From Leptospira fainei serovar Hurstbridge str. BUT 6 (GTDB taxonomy: Bacteria > Spirochaetota > Leptospiria > Leptospirales > Leptospiraceae): 64,000 nucleotides of DNA. The stretch spans positions 386,001-450,000 of the forward strand of contig NZ_AKWZ02000002.1 of assembly GCF_000306235.2 (NCBI RefSeq). The letters are read 5' to 3'. The notes beneath the pieces are model-generated. The model did not search any database and had not been told where the DNA came from. It was given only the letters and a program-made list of their open reading frames with translations. Within the stretch, counting starts at the first letter, position 1. Each line of letters begins with the position of its first letter. This document shows positions 1-9,865 of this stretch, piece by piece. Both the position numbers and the translations under genes were made by a program.

Positions 1-1
1 T

Positions 2-1495
2 CTGGGAAATCGGGAAGAAATTGCGTCTTTAAACGATTCTTTGCAAAAAAAGACCCTAAAACTAACGGGGCTCCCTTTATTGATTTCGGTCGACCAGGAA
101 GGTGGTCGAGTCATTCGAGTTCGAGATGGAGTGACTCAATTTCCGGGGGCAATGGCTCTTGGACAAGCCAAGGATCAGGAATACGCGAAAAAAGTCGGAT
201 TCGTGACCTCCTACCAGCTTCGGAAACTAGGTCTGAATTTTTTATTCGCTCCCGATTTGGATATTAATAATAATCCCGATAATCCGGTTATCAACACTCG
301 GTCTTTAGGAAGTAACCTCGAGACGGTCTTAAGTGCAGGAGTCGCTTACGAAGAAGGCGCCCGCTTAGGAGGAGCCATCCCCGTAATCAAACATTTCCCG
401 GGTCACGGCGACACAAACGTAGATAGTCATTTAGGGCTTCCGAAAATCGAAAAAAATCTGGAAGAACTTCGTTCATTGGAATTAGTTCCGTTTAAGGCCG
501 CGATCGAAAACGGAGCCGAAGCGGTTATGAGCGCTCATATCGTCTATCCTAAGATCGATTCAGATTTTCCCGCGACTCTATCTTCTAGAATTCTCACTGA
601 CGTACTCAGGAAAGAGCTTAAATTCGAGGGAATCGTAATCACTGATGCGATGGAAATGGATGCTATCGACGAACATTACCAAACGTACGATCCGGGCGTA
701 CTGGCTCTACTTGCGGGGGCAGATATCATCCTGATGACCAGTTGGGGAAAAACCACTCAGGATATGAAGGATCATATCTTAAAAGCTTATAAAAAAGGAA
801 CCCTCTATAGAGATGGGAGGGATATATTAAAAGAAGCCGCCAAGAGACAAATCCTATTGAAACTAAAACACGGCATCGTTTGGGACTATTCGAAAAAACA
901 GAAGGAAGGAAGAGCAAAGGATATTCTGGCCGAAGACATTTCCGAAACATTACGTAAATATTATGAAGAGCAATCCTCTCGCCGTGAATCATTGAACGCC
1001 GACTGGAATCTGCCGGATCTGAATAGGGATGTGAGCCGGAAATCCATCGTTTCGTATCCGAATTCCTATAATCCCGTGACAGTTTCCTTAACCGAGACGT
1101 TATTTGCCGTTAAGGGTTCGGATTTTTCCGCGGAATTAACCGCGAGATCTTTGCAAAATTTGAATTTCTCGCAAATCTCAAGCGCTTTGGAAAAAAGAAA
1201 AGGAAAGAGAATTATCTTAACGGGGGCTTCACAAGTAGATTTGGATATGGCAGGTAGTCTGGCGAAAAAATTTCCTCAAGTCGAGATAGTGGTTTTGCAT
1301 TACGGAACGCCGTTTTTGCATTTACCGGAATTTCCTAATCTTAAAATTCTTTTCTCATTTTCGCCTACGTATGAATCCAAGAAGGCCCTACTCTATTCCA
1401 TTCTAGATCGAAAAGAGGAAATTCCGAAAGTGGATCTCGTATTAAAAACCGGCACAAAAGAGAAAGAAATCAAGGCCGCTCAAGGAACCCCGTAA
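2..1495 (+). CDS. Glycoside hydrolase family 3 protein, NagZ-like (5' end outside window)
   Basis: The frame is open from the first bases of the window, so the gene starts upstream; the first in-window start codon (TTG at 41) is not the real start. Seen: DQEGGR, the [14 protein letters not shown] stretch, KHFPGHGDT followed by a DSH dyad, and ITDAMEM with the Asp expected to be the catalytic nucleophile. These are hallmarks of GH3 beta-N-acetylhexosaminidases that recycle or trim peptidoglycan sugars. The protein continues about 150-180 residues beyond the usual NagZ barrel; that tail resembles the second GH3 domain but I cannot assign it. hemW follows after 1 bp, so the two are probably co-transcribed. 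The exact substrate is inference. Confidence 0.85.
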   Translation: MGNREEIASLNDSLQKKTLKLTGLPLLISVDQEGGRVIRVRDGVTQFPGAMALGQAKDQEYAKKVGFVTSYQLRKLGLNFLFAPDLDINNNPDNPVINTRSLGSNLETVLSAGVAYEEGARLGGAIPVIKHFPGHGDTNVDSHLGLPKIEKNLEELRSLELVPFKAAIENGAEAVMSAHIVYPKIDSDFPATLSSRILTDVLRKELKFEGIVITDAMEMDAIDEHYQTYDPGVLALLAGADIILMTSWGKTTQDMKDHILKAYKKGTLYRDGRDILKEAAKRQILLKLKHGIVWDYSKKQKEGRAKDILAEDISETLRKYYEEQSSRRESLNADWNLPDLNRDVSRKSIVSYPNSYNPVTVSLTETLFAVKGSDFSAELTARSLQNLNFSQISSALEKRKGKRIILTGASQVDLDMAGSLAKKFPQVEIVVLHYGTPFLHLPEFPNLKILFSFSPTYESKKALLYSILDRKEEIPKVDLVLKTGTKEKEIKAAQGTP

Positions 1496-1496
1496 T

Positions 1497-2657
1497 TTGG
1501 ATCCGCTTCTCCCTACGATAAAAAAAACGGGGAAGAGCGGAGTTTATGTGCATTACCCTTTTTGCATTAAGAAATGTTCCTATTGCGATTTCTATTCGGA
1601 AGGAATCGGCCTGGAACCTTCTCCTTTAGAAAAGGATTTATTTCGTAAATACGAACAAGAGACCGTTTCCAGACTAGAAGCATCCCCTCAACATTCGGAA
1701 CTTTCTTTCGATACCGTTTTTTTTGGAGGAGGAACTCCTTCAAAGGCGTCCCCCGAGCGATACGCCGATTTTCTGAACTTTTTAAAAAACAATATCGATC
1801 TTGCCGATAATGCGGAAATTTCCTTGGAATGCAATCCGGAGGATTTAACGGATGGCTTACTGCGGGAATTAAGCGATGCAGGCGTAAATCGAGTTCATAT
1901 CGGAATCCAATCCTTTCAACCTCGAACATTGAAATTCTTAGACCGCTATTACGATCCTGAGAATTATCCGAAAGTTCTGGAAATCGTATCCGAATCCAAA
2001 ATAAAAAATTTCGGCGCCGACTTGATGTTCGGAGTCCCGAATCAGACTGAGGAAGAATTCTATGCGGACGCGGAACTGATCCTATCTGCAGGAGTTTCGC
2101 ATATCAGCTTGTATGCGCTCACCGTTGAAAAGGGTACGGAATATAGTAGAAGCGTAATCTCCGGGAGGCTTCCCCCCCCTCAGGAAGAGATACAGGAAAG
2201 AATTCTAAAAGATCTACCCGAAATTTTGAGAAGGAAAAATTTCCAGCAATACGAGGTATCCAATTATTCCAAACCGGGATTTTATTCCCGGCATAACATG
2301 AAGTATTGGACTTACGAATACTATCTTGGTATCGGACCGGGGGCTCACGGTTTTTTACCTTCGGGCAGATATTCCAACCAAAGAAATACTAACGCATATT
2401 TGAAAGGGAATCGGGCCGATATATACGAACGTCCGACTCCTTTCGAAGAGCTGATTTTATCCCTCTTCCGAGTGTTTCTCCCGGTGGAACTTGATGAATT
2501 TCTAAAGCTTATTCCGGAAAAAGCCCCCGATTTACTGAAAAAATTGCGGGAGAAATCCGAGTCGGGCCTAAGCACGTTAGACGGAACCGTTTTCCAATGG
2601 AAACCTGAGGCGGTGCTTTTTCTGGACGCCCAAATTTTGGATTTAGCGCAAATTTAG
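1497..2657 (+). CDS. hemW: Radical SAM protein HemW (HemN-like haem chaperone)
   Basis: A 386-residue radical SAM protein. The iron-sulfur motif C23-x3-C27-x2-C30 (PFCIKKCSYCDFYS) is followed by FFGGGTPS at about 75-82, which binds the SAM methionine. Length and motif spacing fit HemW, now regarded as a haem-binding chaperone; older annotation calls this group oxygen-independent coproporphyrinogen oxidase. The start is a TTG one base after the upstream stop codon, which implies coupling to the glycosidase gene. A run of eight C bases at 2172-2179 lies inside the gene, within a Leu-Pro-Pro-Pro stretch. True HemN and HemW are hard to separate by eye, but the 386-residue length favours HemW. Confidence 0.88.
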   Translation: MDPLLPTIKKTGKSGVYVHYPFCIKKCSYCDFYSEGIGLEPSPLEKDLFRKYEQETVSRLEASPQHSELSFDTVFFGGGTPSKASPERYADFLNFLKNNIDLADNAEISLECNPEDLTDGLLRELSDAGVNRVHIGIQSFQPRTLKFLDRYYDPENYPKVLEIVSESKIKNFGADLMFGVPNQTEEEFYADAELILSAGVSHISLYALTVEKGTEYSRSVISGRLPPPQEEIQERILKDLPEILRRKNFQQYEVSNYSKPGFYSRHNMKYWTYEYYLGIGPGAHGFLPSGRYSNQRNTNAYLKGNRADIYERPTPFEELILSLFRVFLPVELDEFLKLIPEKAPDLLKKLREKSESGLSTLDGTVFQWKPEAVLFLDAQILDLAQI

Positions 2658-2732
2658 AATTCATCCGATGAAATATATCGCCGTACCCATACCCGAAAAA
2701 AAGAAGGGAAAAAGTTTACAAACAGGAAACGT

Positions 2733-4802
2733 TTAGTCGGTTCTAAATTTTCCGATATGCCTTGAAAGTTGATTGGCTTGCTTATGCATTTCTCCCGAGA
2801 AGGAAGTCAGATCGTCAGCACCTCTTGCAATTTCTTGGGTTCCCTCGGAAATATTTATGATCGTCTTCGTAATTTCTTCCGTTGTTCGCCGTTGCTCTGC
2901 GACCGCTTCCTCGATTTGCAGGCTAAAATCAATCAATGTCGTCGCGTTTTCGGCAATCTCCTGCGTATTATCCTCCTGAGTCTTGACGGAAGAAAGAACC
3001 GATTTAGCGGATTTGTCAAATTCCTCAACTCTATCCCGCAATCGCTTCAAAACTTGCGAGGCTTCGGAAACCTTTTTATTTCCGTTCATTACGGCATCGT
3101 TCGTAGAATCGACCAAGCCGCCGATCTCCTGAACGCTCGAAGACGTCTGAGAAGCCAATTTACCGATTTCCTCGGCGACTACTGCAAAACCTTTTCCAGC
3201 TTCTCCCGCTCTTGCGGCCTCTATCGCAGCATTCAATGCCAATAGATTCGTTTTCTCGGAAATCTCGGTGATGATGGAGAGAATTTCGCTGATACGAGAG
3301 GCGCTATCACCGATCTCACCCATAGCGTTCGTGGACATCATCATCGCGGTTTCTCCGGTTACGGCTTCTTCTTTGGAAGCGACCGCTACTCCTACGAGAC
3401 CTTGCATTTCCCCGTTAATGCTGGCGATCTGTTCGCGTAGATGAACTACATTGCCGTCGATTTCCTTCATGCTCGATACGGCTTTCTGTATCGACTTTCC
3501 CACATTCATTGCGGATGCGGACAGTTCTTCCACGGCAGAAGAGCATTCTTCCGCGGCGGCTGCTTGGGTTTGAGCGACCTCTGAAAAATTTCGGGAAGAT
3601 TTGGACATGTTATCCGCAGTAGCAGTCAGTTCGGACGTCGAACTTCCGATCTCCTTAACGACGGAAAGCAGATGATCACGCATCGAACTCATGGAAGATA
3701 AAAGCGACCCGATCTCATCCGGTCGTTTATAGTCCGATCGAACGATCAGATTTCCCTTAGCGATTTCCTCCGAGAATCCAATGGCTTTCAGGAGCCCGGA
3801 GGAAATCAAACGTTGGAAAATCAGATTCAGAACGACTATGATGATTAAAACGATGCTTAAGGAGGATATTATACTTTGCAAAAGTACCTCCGTAAGTTCG
3901 TTATAAAATACCTTATCAGGAATACTAACCTGCATGATCCAACTCGTTTTTCCCTTTCCGATTTTAAAAGGGAAGAAGTAATGCGTAAAACCGTCGGACG
4001 AGTAGAAGAATTTTTCCTTCCCTTGCCCTTTTTCAAGAACCAACTCCAATTCTTTCGAATCCTGGATTTTTTTACCGACTAAAGAAGGATCTTGTCCGTT
4101 TGCTGCGAAGACACCGTTCGGAGAAATCAAAGCGATAAATCCCGAATCTCGGAACGGTTTGATAGGTCCCATCACTTTCTGCAATTGCTCGCTAGTAATA
4201 TCCATTCCAAGGACGCCCCAGAAATTATTACCGTGACTGATCGGAACCGCGAGCGAGATCATGAGAATGTCCTTACCGTCCACTTTATAATAGTAAGGAT
4301 CCGTAACTAACGGTTCTAAAGTTTTCTTAGGGACCTGATAAAACTCCGTATTACTGTCGTCGTAGCCGACAGTCGCATCGAGAACCAATTCATCCTTATC
4401 GATTTTCCTGTGAATATAACTGACAAACCTTCCGGATGAATCATGCCCGGCAGAATTCTTAAATTGGCCGTCTTTACCGTCGAATGCATCCGGTTCATAC
4501 ACGGTCCACATGCCGAACCATTGAGGATTTCTTTTAAGAATTTCGCGCATCGTATCCACGACTTCGGAACGTTGCGGATTCGAAAAAATCAGAAGCATTC
4601 GAAAACCGCGAGTCATTCCCATCGCCAAATCCAGATAATCTTTCACTTCATAAGTCCAGCGTTCCGCAGTAACTGTGGATGCGGCATTTATCTCCGCTCG
4701 AAGATTTCGAAACGATAGAATCGAGTTGATCAGAGTAAGAAAGGAAAAGCCGATAAACAAAACTAGGGAAAGGTATAAGGATATCCTAGTGCGAATGCTC
4801 AT
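2733..4802 (-). CDS. Methyl-accepting chemotaxis protein with periplasmic dCache domain
   Basis: 689 residues. A first membrane segment at about 8-30 and a second at about 310-330 bracket a ~280-residue periplasmic region of double-Cache type ([14 protein letters not shown] near 98-111, DPYYYKV near 168). A HAMP linker (about 330-385) and a long coiled-coil signalling domain follow. The conserved hairpin tip [15 protein letters not shown] is at about 519-533, the site that contacts CheW and CheA. It should sense a small periplasmic ligand and feed the CheA pathway; the ligand cannot be read from sequence. No chemotaxis kinase genes lie nearby, so it is a stand-alone receptor. It is convergent with hemW, with a 75-bp gap. 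Confidence 0.93.
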   Translation of the reverse strand: MSIRTRISLYLSLVLFIGFSFLTLINSILSFRNLRAEINAASTVTAERWTYEVKDYLDLAMGMTRGFRMLLIFSNPQRSEVVDTMREILKRNPQWFGMWTVYEPDAFDGKDGQFKNSAGHDSSGRFVSYIHRKIDKDELVLDATVGYDDSNTEFYQVPKKTLEPLVTDPYYYKVDGKDILMISLAVPISHGNNFWGVLGMDITSEQLQKVMGPIKPFRDSGFIALISPNGVFAANGQDPSLVGKKIQDSKELELVLEKGQGKEKFFYSSDGFTHYFFPFKIGKGKTSWIMQVSIPDKVFYNELTEVLLQSIISSLSIVLIIIVVLNLIFQRLISSGLLKAIGFSEEIAKGNLIVRSDYKRPDEIGSLLSSMSSMRDHLLSVVKEIGSSTSELTATADNMSKSSRNFSEVAQTQAAAAEECSSAVEELSASAMNVGKSIQKAVSSMKEIDGNVVHLREQIASINGEMQGLVGVAVASKEEAVTGETAMMMSTNAMGEIGDSASRISEILSIITEISEKTNLLALNAAIEAARAGEAGKGFAVVAEEIGKLASQTSSSVQEIGGLVDSTNDAVMNGNKKVSEASQVLKRLRDRVEEFDKSAKSVLSSVKTQEDNTQEIAENATTLIDFSLQIEEAVAEQRRTTEEITKTIINISEGTQEIARGADDLTSFSGEMHKQANQLSRHIGKFRTD

Positions 4803-4912
4803 GAGTAAATTTGACGTTTATGTATAAAAAAGTAGAACCGTAATTCATGATATCGAGATCAAATTGCGAAAAAAGAGCATTAAAAGCGGAGTCGCGTTCG
4901 CCGGACTTAAGT

Positions 4913-4931
4913 TTCCCGAAAAATTCGGGAA
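4913..4931. repeat. Perfect 8-bp inverted repeat downstream of ilvN
   Basis: TTCCCGAA and TTCGGGAA are separated by AAA, about 140 bp past the ilvN stop codon and 110 bp upstream of the chemoreceptor gene. It could be the 3' hairpin of the ilvBN transcript, but no clear T run follows on the minus strand. Whether it acts as a terminator is uncertain. Confidence 0.35.
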
Positions 4932-5071
4932 TGGAATACCCCGCTCGGGACTGCAGTCGCAACCCAATCGTAACAAAAATGTAACAATTGGCCTCGCTGT
5001 TAAGCGAAATTAAAGACTTAAGAAATTCTCCGGCGTCGGACTTGATCCGGCGACCGTAAACTATCGTTCAT

Positions 5072-5551
5072 TTATACGGATCTATAGCGAAGGGCTATTT
5101 GACCGGTCCGTGCGATCTCATCAATGCCGAATTTTTGCATCATCTCTATGAATGCGTTCACTTGACGAACGTTACCTGAAAATTCGATGGTCAACGAGGA
5201 TTGTGTCAAATCTGCGATCCTCGCCTGAAAGACTTCGCATATGGAGATAATCTCGGTCCTGTTCTTATCATCGCTACGCACTACCACAAGAACCAATTCC
5301 CTGCTGATACAATCATGATAGGCGAGATCTTCCACGTCGATCACGTCCGGTAGCTTTAAAAGTTGGCGTTTTACTTGCTCAACGACCGAATCATCCCCCT
5401 TTACGACGATGACCATACTGGAAACGTCAGGTTGATCGGTGACTCCTACGGCGATCGAATCTATATTATAACTACGGCGTGTAAACAATCCGGAAACATG
5501 ACTCATAACGCCGGGGTGATTATTGACTAAAATCTTAAGAATATGCTTCAT
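5072..5551 (-). CDS. ilvN: Acetolactate synthase small (regulatory) subunit
   Basis: 159 residues. The N-terminal ACT domain begins [20 protein letters not shown], and the C-terminal half matches the ALS small-subunit C-terminal domain (ELVLVVV, then SLTIEFSG). It binds the catalytic subunit and carries the branched-chain amino acid feedback site in the valine, leucine and isoleucine pathway. The start codon overlaps the stop of ilvB by 4 bp (ATGA), which implies translational coupling and equal expression. The length matches the usual 155-165 residues of IlvH/IlvN. No anomalies are seen. Confidence 0.95.
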   Translation of the reverse strand: MKHILKILVNNHPGVMSHVSGLFTRRSYNIDSIAVGVTDQPDVSSMVIVVKGDDSVVEQVKRQLLKLPDVIDVEDLAYHDCISRELVLVVVRSDDKNRTEIISICEVFQARIADLTQSSLTIEFSGNVRQVNAFIEMMQKFGIDEIARTGQIALRYRSV

Positions 5552-7257
5552 TTCTTACGCGTTCCGATCAAATCGGCAAACTCTATCATGTCCTTCTGCG
5601 ATTTCCCTGCAGGTATCATCGGAAACACTTTTTCTTCCGCCGGAATCATCACTTCGAGAAAACAAGCCTCGTCGTCTTCCAGCAAGAAATCGATGGCGGA
5701 TCCAATTTCATTTTTGGATGAAATCCTCATGGCTTTCATCGAATAGGCCTCCGCTAACTTCACGAAATCCGGATTGTAATTCCATTCCGATTCGGAAAAC
5801 CGCTCTTCGTAAAAAAGTTCCTGCCATTGTCGAACCATTCCGAGAAAGTTATTGTTAAACACTATAACCTTTACGCCTTTCTTATACATGGCAATCGTTG
5901 CAAGTTCTTGAATATTCATCTGAATCGAACCGTCGCCCGAGACGCAAATAACCGTCTTATCCGGGTTTCCGAATTTAGCGCCGATTGCCGCCGGTAAACC
6001 GTATCCCATCGTACCGAGTCCTCCGGACGTTAGCCATCGGTTCGGTTCATCAAAAAGGAAATACTGGGCGGCCCACATTTGATGCTGACCGACATCGGTG
6101 GAAACGATAGCCTTTCCCCGCGTCTTTTCGTGAAGACGATTTAAAAAACCCTGGGGTTTAATCGTATCAGTGGAATCATCGAACTGAAGCGGATGTTTTT
6201 TCTTTATATCGTTTAAGAACGTTACCCATTCTTTTCGATCTATCTCTTTTACTTTCGGAATTAAGGCCTTCAATACGTCTCGTAAATCGCCGTGAAGCAA
6301 ATAATCGACAGGAACGCGTTTATTAAATTCCGCAGAATCAATATCGACATGGGCGCGTACAGCTTTTTCAGCAAACTCTCCCGGTTTGGCGACACGGTCA
6401 TCGAATCGGGCTCCCAAATTCAATATGTAGTCGCATTCCAAAATCGCCTTATTCGCGTAAGCTGTTCCGTGCATACCGAGCATACCCATGGATAGAGTAT
6501 GAGTCCCCGGGAAAGCTCCGATCCCCATGAGAGTAGTCGTTACCGGGATATCCCCTTTTTCCGCCAACTCTCGAATTTCTTTATAAGCGTTGGAATTGAT
6601 CGCTCCACCGCCCACATAAAGAAGAGGACGTTTGGCTCGGTTTAAAGCGGCGGCAAAGGATTCCAGATCTCCCGAAACTTTCGGCTTTTCATAATGACGA
6701 GCGTTGATTTTCAGGATTCCGGCTTGTCGAACATCCGTGAGCTCCGTTTGAACATCCTTTGGAAAATCCAACAAGACTGGACCGGGTCTTCCGCCCATTG
6801 CAATCAAGGTAGCTTCTTTGAAATGTCTGGCAAGATCGTTAGCTGATTTAATCAAAGCATTATATTTCGTAATCGGAATCGTGATTCCGTAAATATCGGC
6901 TTCTTGGAAGGCGTCCGTTCCTATCGTATTCGTTGCGACCTGTCCAGTGATTGCGAGAACCGGAACCGAGTCCATTTTCGCGTCAGTCAACCCTGTGACT
7001 AAGTTTGTCGCTCCCGGGCCGGATGTAGCGATGCACACTCCTAATTTCCCGGTTGATCTAGCGTATCCTTCCGCCATGTGAACTGCGCCCTGCTCATGCC
7101 GAACGAGAATATGCTTAATCTTTGTACTCTTGTATAATTCGTCGTAAAAGGGCAAGATAGCCCCACCCGGGTAACCGAATACGATATCGACTCCGTATTC
7201 TTCCAGTAGCTCGACCATAAGTCTTGCGCCGGTTATTTTACCTTCGCTATTAGGCAT
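5548..7257 (-). CDS. ilvB: Acetolactate synthase large (catalytic) subunit
   Basis: A thiamine-diphosphate enzyme that condenses pyruvate to acetolactate, or with 2-oxobutyrate to acetohydroxybutyrate. Seen: the [13 protein letters not shown] and [15 protein letters not shown] region with the catalytic Glu, a central FAD-binding-type domain, and the ThDP motif GDGSIQMN followed by [13 protein letters not shown]. The frame is open to an ATG at 7284, but that codon lies within the probable -10 element (7279-7284). The ATG at 7257 follows a G-rich ribosome site and starts [14 protein letters not shown], so I place the start there (569 residues). Coupled to ilvN. Confidence 0.95.
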   Translation of the reverse strand: MPNSEGKITGARLMVELLEEYGVDIVFGYPGGAILPFYDELYKSTKIKHILVRHEQGAVHMAEGYARSTGKLGVCIATSGPGATNLVTGLTDAKMDSVPVLAITGQVATNTIGTDAFQEADIYGITIPITKYNALIKSANDLARHFKEATLIAMGGRPGPVLLDFPKDVQTELTDVRQAGILKINARHYEKPKVSGDLESFAAALNRAKRPLLYVGGGAINSNAYKEIRELAEKGDIPVTTTLMGIGAFPGTHTLSMGMLGMHGTAYANKAILECDYILNLGARFDDRVAKPGEFAEKAVRAHVDIDSAEFNKRVPVDYLLHGDLRDVLKALIPKVKEIDRKEWVTFLNDIKKKHPLQFDDSTDTIKPQGFLNRLHEKTRGKAIVSTDVGQHQMWAAQYFLFDEPNRWLTSGGLGTMGYGLPAAIGAKFGNPDKTVICVSGDGSIQMNIQELATIAMYKKGVKVIVFNNNFLGMVRQWQELFYEERFSESEWNYNPDFVKLAEAYSMKAMRISSKNEIGSAIDFLLEDDEACFLEVMIPAEEKVFPMIPAGKSQKDMIEFADLIGTRKK

Positions 7258-7278
7258 TGTTCCCCCCGCCCTGGGTCC

Positions 7279-7306
7279 ATTCAATGATCTGGCAAGAGCC
7301 TGTCAA
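7279..7306 (-). promoter_or_regulatory. Probable sigma-70-type promoter of ilvBN
   Basis: On the minus strand a perfect TTGACA (7306-7301), 16 bp, then TTGAAT (7284-7279). Transcription would begin near 7272, giving a 5' leader of about 15 nt to the ATG at 7257. That leaves no room for an attenuator or T-box downstream of this promoter. Confidence 0.5.
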
Positions 7307-7617
7307 GAGGTTCCCCAGTCGTCTTAGCGATAGGTGAAAGCGTCTTTCATAGTGGAGATAGATTCCGCCCTTCGATCGAAACCTCTCCTAAGAAAAACAT
7401 AACTTTCGCATCGCTCTAACCTTTTGTAGTTACGCGAAGTCCTTTAACGAACGACGAAACGGCATATTTCATCTTTTTTTCCTTAATTCAAATATTCTTT
7501 ACGGATTTCCTCGAGAGGAAAATCTATACTCAATCGTCAAAGTAATATATTAAATAAAATATTGAATGAGGAACGTTTTACTCCTCGTTTAAAATGTAAA
7601 AAGGAACGTTCGATCTC
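7307..7617. other. Intergenic region between divergent ilvBN and TPR gene
   Basis: About 310 bp without a credible gene. The ilvBN promoter is at its left edge. The right part is A+T-rich (7530-7575) and probably carries the promoter of the TPR gene. The only clear structure is the perfect palindrome at 7506-7521. I see no RNA gene or leader peptide. Confidence 0.5.
7506..7521. promoter_or_regulatory. Operator-like palindrome upstream of TPR gene
   Basis: TTTCCTC and GAGGAAA flank a central GA: 7-bp perfect arms in an A+T-rich promoter region, about 97 bp before the TPR start codon. The size and symmetry suit a dimeric regulator. No T run follows, so a terminator is less likely. Confidence 0.35.
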
Positions 7618-8742
7618 ATGAGTGAACCTATTGAAAAGACGCAAGTCGGTAAGGAAGATGAGGACTCGCATTTTGCGCAGATCAAGAACCTAGCCAAAGA
7701 AGCATACCGTTATTTGGACAGTAGGCAATGGGATAAAGCCGAGTCCAAACTCAGAGAACTCCTAGCAAAAGAACCGGCGAACACCTACGGATTGGTCGGA
7801 ATGGGAGATCTCCATTTCAAGCGCAAGGAATTCAAGCAAGCATTAGAATACTATAATAGATGTATCAAGGAAGATTCCTCTAACAAATTTTCCTTAATGG
7901 GGTTGATGAACTGCTATCGAGAGATGAATCTTCTCAACCGAGTCATCGAAGTGGCGGAAGAATACCGGCACATTACCATCACTGATGCCTCGATTCTCAG
8001 CCGAGTAGCCGACGCTCATCGCAAACTTAAGAACTTCAAAGAATCCGAAGTATATTATATGCAGGCGCTTCAGATTAATCCCAAAGACCAATATGTGATC
8101 GTAGGCTTGGGTCATCTCTTTTTTGCCTGCCAGAGATATAAAGACGCGATTCATTGGTGGGAAAAACTGCTCGTCATCCAACCCGATAACATTAAGATCC
8201 TTACGGAGATCGGAAATAGCTACAGAAAGATCAAGGATTTTGACGAAGCGATCCAATATTACCGTAGGGCCGCCGACTTGGATCCGAGAAATTTCTTCGC
8301 ATTATACGGATTAGCGGAATCGTATCGCGGTAAAAAAGATTTTCGCAAAGCTAACGAGTTCTGGGAAAGAATCTTGGAATTCGATCCAGACAATAAACTT
8401 ATTATCAATCGTTATGCGGATAGCCTCAGAGGTATGGGCGAATACGATAAAGCTCTCGAGTGCTTCAATCGGATCCTTTCCGAAGGAGAAGACTATTTCG
8501 CTCTTCTCGGAAAAGCATCCTCGCTCAAGCTCAAAGGAAGTAGGGACAAAGCCGAGGAAATTTATCTCGATCTTCATAAAAAGTTCCCGATGGATCCCAG
8601 ACCGGTAATCGAACTTTCTGAACTATATTATGATGTTTCCAAAAAAGACGAAGCCATAAAAATTTTGGAAGAATTTCACCGGAAGCAGCCGTTAAACGAA
8701 GAGGTCAAAGCAAAACTGGATTTTATCACCCAAGAGAACTAA
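7618..8742 (+). CDS. Tetratricopeptide-repeat protein
   Basis: 374 residues, almost entirely TPR units of about 34 residues (for example [20 protein letters not shown], and repeats ending in [16 protein letters not shown]). I count roughly nine units between residues 20 and 370. There is no signal peptide or membrane segment, so it is probably cytoplasmic. TPR solenoids act as protein-docking scaffolds; the partner is unknown and neighbours do not indicate one. The start is an ATG with AAGGA about 14 nt upstream, rather distant. Its 3' end overlaps the convergent phosphoesterase gene by 4 bp. Confidence 0.88.
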   Translation: MSEPIEKTQVGKEDEDSHFAQIKNLAKEAYRYLDSRQWDKAESKLRELLAKEPANTYGLVGMGDLHFKRKEFKQALEYYNRCIKEDSSNKFSLMGLMNCYREMNLLNRVIEVAEEYRHITITDASILSRVADAHRKLKNFKESEVYYMQALQINPKDQYVIVGLGHLFFACQRYKDAIHWWEKLLVIQPDNIKILTEIGNSYRKIKDFDEAIQYYRRAADLDPRNFFALYGLAESYRGKKDFRKANEFWERILEFDPDNKLIINRYADSLRGMGEYDKALECFNRILSEGEDYFALLGKASSLKLKGSRDKAEEIYLDLHKKFPMDPRPVIELSELYYDVSKKDEAIKILEEFHRKQPLNEEVKAKLDFITQEN

Positions 8743-9683
8743 GACTCTTCCTTGATCCGAGTCCTCTCCTTTTCGATCTCTTTCGGAAGGGGAGCGACTT
8801 CCTCCCTCCCGCCCTTTAGGTAAATCGCCTCGGCGTCCCAATGCCCATTCGTCCTTGTAAGTCGAATATGATGGTGCCATCCCTGCCCTTCCTTATCCTT
8901 GAAGATTCTCGGAACTCGCGCAGCATTCACATAAAGAGTTCCTGCTTTTCGGACTTTCCAAGTTCGAAATAGAAGGGATCGTTTGGCATGATGATGCATA
9001 TGCCCCGCTGCGACTACGCTCACGATCCTGCCCTCGGCGCGAATCGTATCCAGACATTCGGCGAGATCCAGATCTCCGAAATCGCCGGCCTCTTTACGAA
9101 AATCGCAACCCCAGATATCGGTCGCTCGCCCCCCTAACCCGGCAGGTCCATTATGCGCTAATATTAAAATATCCTTATCTACAGTCCCCGAATCTCTGCT
9201 CAATGAAATCAGTTTTTGGGAGGATTCTCGTAAGCTTCGAATCCCAAAGCGCTGTTTCAAAAGCGGGAGAAAATTCAAGCGGGAACCCATGGAAAGAGGG
9301 CGACCACCGATCAAAGCCAAATCGGAAATTTCCGAGTGAAGAGAATATTCGCAAACTTTTATATCACCCAAAATGCGGCGAAACTTCGAATAGCGATGTA
9401 GATGAGCGGGTAAACTCAAAATCGTCCAGTACGAATTCAGAGAAAAAATTTCGACAAGCAACTGAAATACCGACGTAGTGTCGTGATTCCCGGGAATTAA
9501 ATAACAAGGCTTTCGAATTTTGGAAATTTCTTTCGCTACTCTGTAAGCGCTTGCAGTCGTGTAAGTACCCAAGTCTCCCGTGAAGAGGATCGCATCATAC
9601 GCGCTATGCGAGAAATAGTCGGTATCGACCGAAGTCCAAAATCCGTGAATGTCTCCGATCAAAGCTAGTGTGAGATTTTTCAA
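8739..9683 (-). CDS. Calcineurin-like metallophosphoesterase
   Basis: 314 residues with the ordered metal-binding motifs of the family: GDIHG near the N-terminus (about 10-14), GDLG (about 36), GNHDT (about 64), AHNGP in the middle, and GHMHHH near residue 230. No signal peptide is seen, so a cytoplasmic hydrolase is likely. The substrate cannot be read from sequence. The GDIHGFW start and overall layout recall a subgroup found in cyanobacteria and plants, but that is a memory-based impression. The gene is convergent with the TPR gene, with a 4-bp overlap at the stop codons. Confidence 0.85.
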   Translation of the reverse strand: MKNLTLALIGDIHGFWTSVDTDYFSHSAYDAILFTGDLGTYTTASAYRVAKEISKIRKPCYLIPGNHDTTSVFQLLVEIFSLNSYWTILSLPAHLHRYSKFRRILGDIKVCEYSLHSEISDLALIGGRPLSMGSRLNFLPLLKQRFGIRSLRESSQKLISLSRDSGTVDKDILILAHNGPAGLGGRATDIWGCDFRKEAGDFGDLDLAECLDTIRAEGRIVSVVAAGHMHHHAKRSLLFRTWKVRKAGTLYVNAARVPRIFKDKEGQGWHHHIRLTRTNGHWDAEAIYLKGGREEVAPLPKEIEKERTRIKEES

Positions 9684-9814
9684 TTTGGTTAACCTAAAAG
9701 GATTATATGTTTCTCTTTAATAATTCCTTGTATTCCACCAAGAAAGAATTTTTCTAGGGAGTCATTCGAGTCTAACTGCACAGACCGACTTTTTATTTCG
9801 AAAGAAGTTTTACG

Positions 9815-9822
9815 GTCGATAA
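9815..9822 (+). promoter_or_regulatory. Possible sigma-28-type -10 element before chemoreceptor gene
   Basis: GTCGATAA matches the FliA -10 consensus GCCGATAA at 7 of 8 positions, about 44 bp before the ATG. No good -35 (TAAA) is found at the expected distance, so support is partial. Control of a chemoreceptor gene by FliA would be typical. Confidence 0.3.
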
Positions 9823-9865
9823 AGACAATTGAATCCTACGAATCAATCTGATAAAAGGAAGGCGC

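Noticed and set aside
7258..7284. Upstream ATG start for ilvB at 7284
   Set aside because: The codon overlaps the likely -10 box (7279-7284) of a TTGACA promoter; the ATG at 7257 has a G-rich ribosome site and matches family length.
7307..7617. T-box or leader-peptide attenuator for ilvBN
   Set aside because: No run of branched-chain codons or T-box sequence, and the predicted leader is only about 15 nt.
8123..8608. Frames in both strands over the TPR gene
   Set aside because: They lie fully inside a clear TPR coding region whose repeat pattern explains the sequence.
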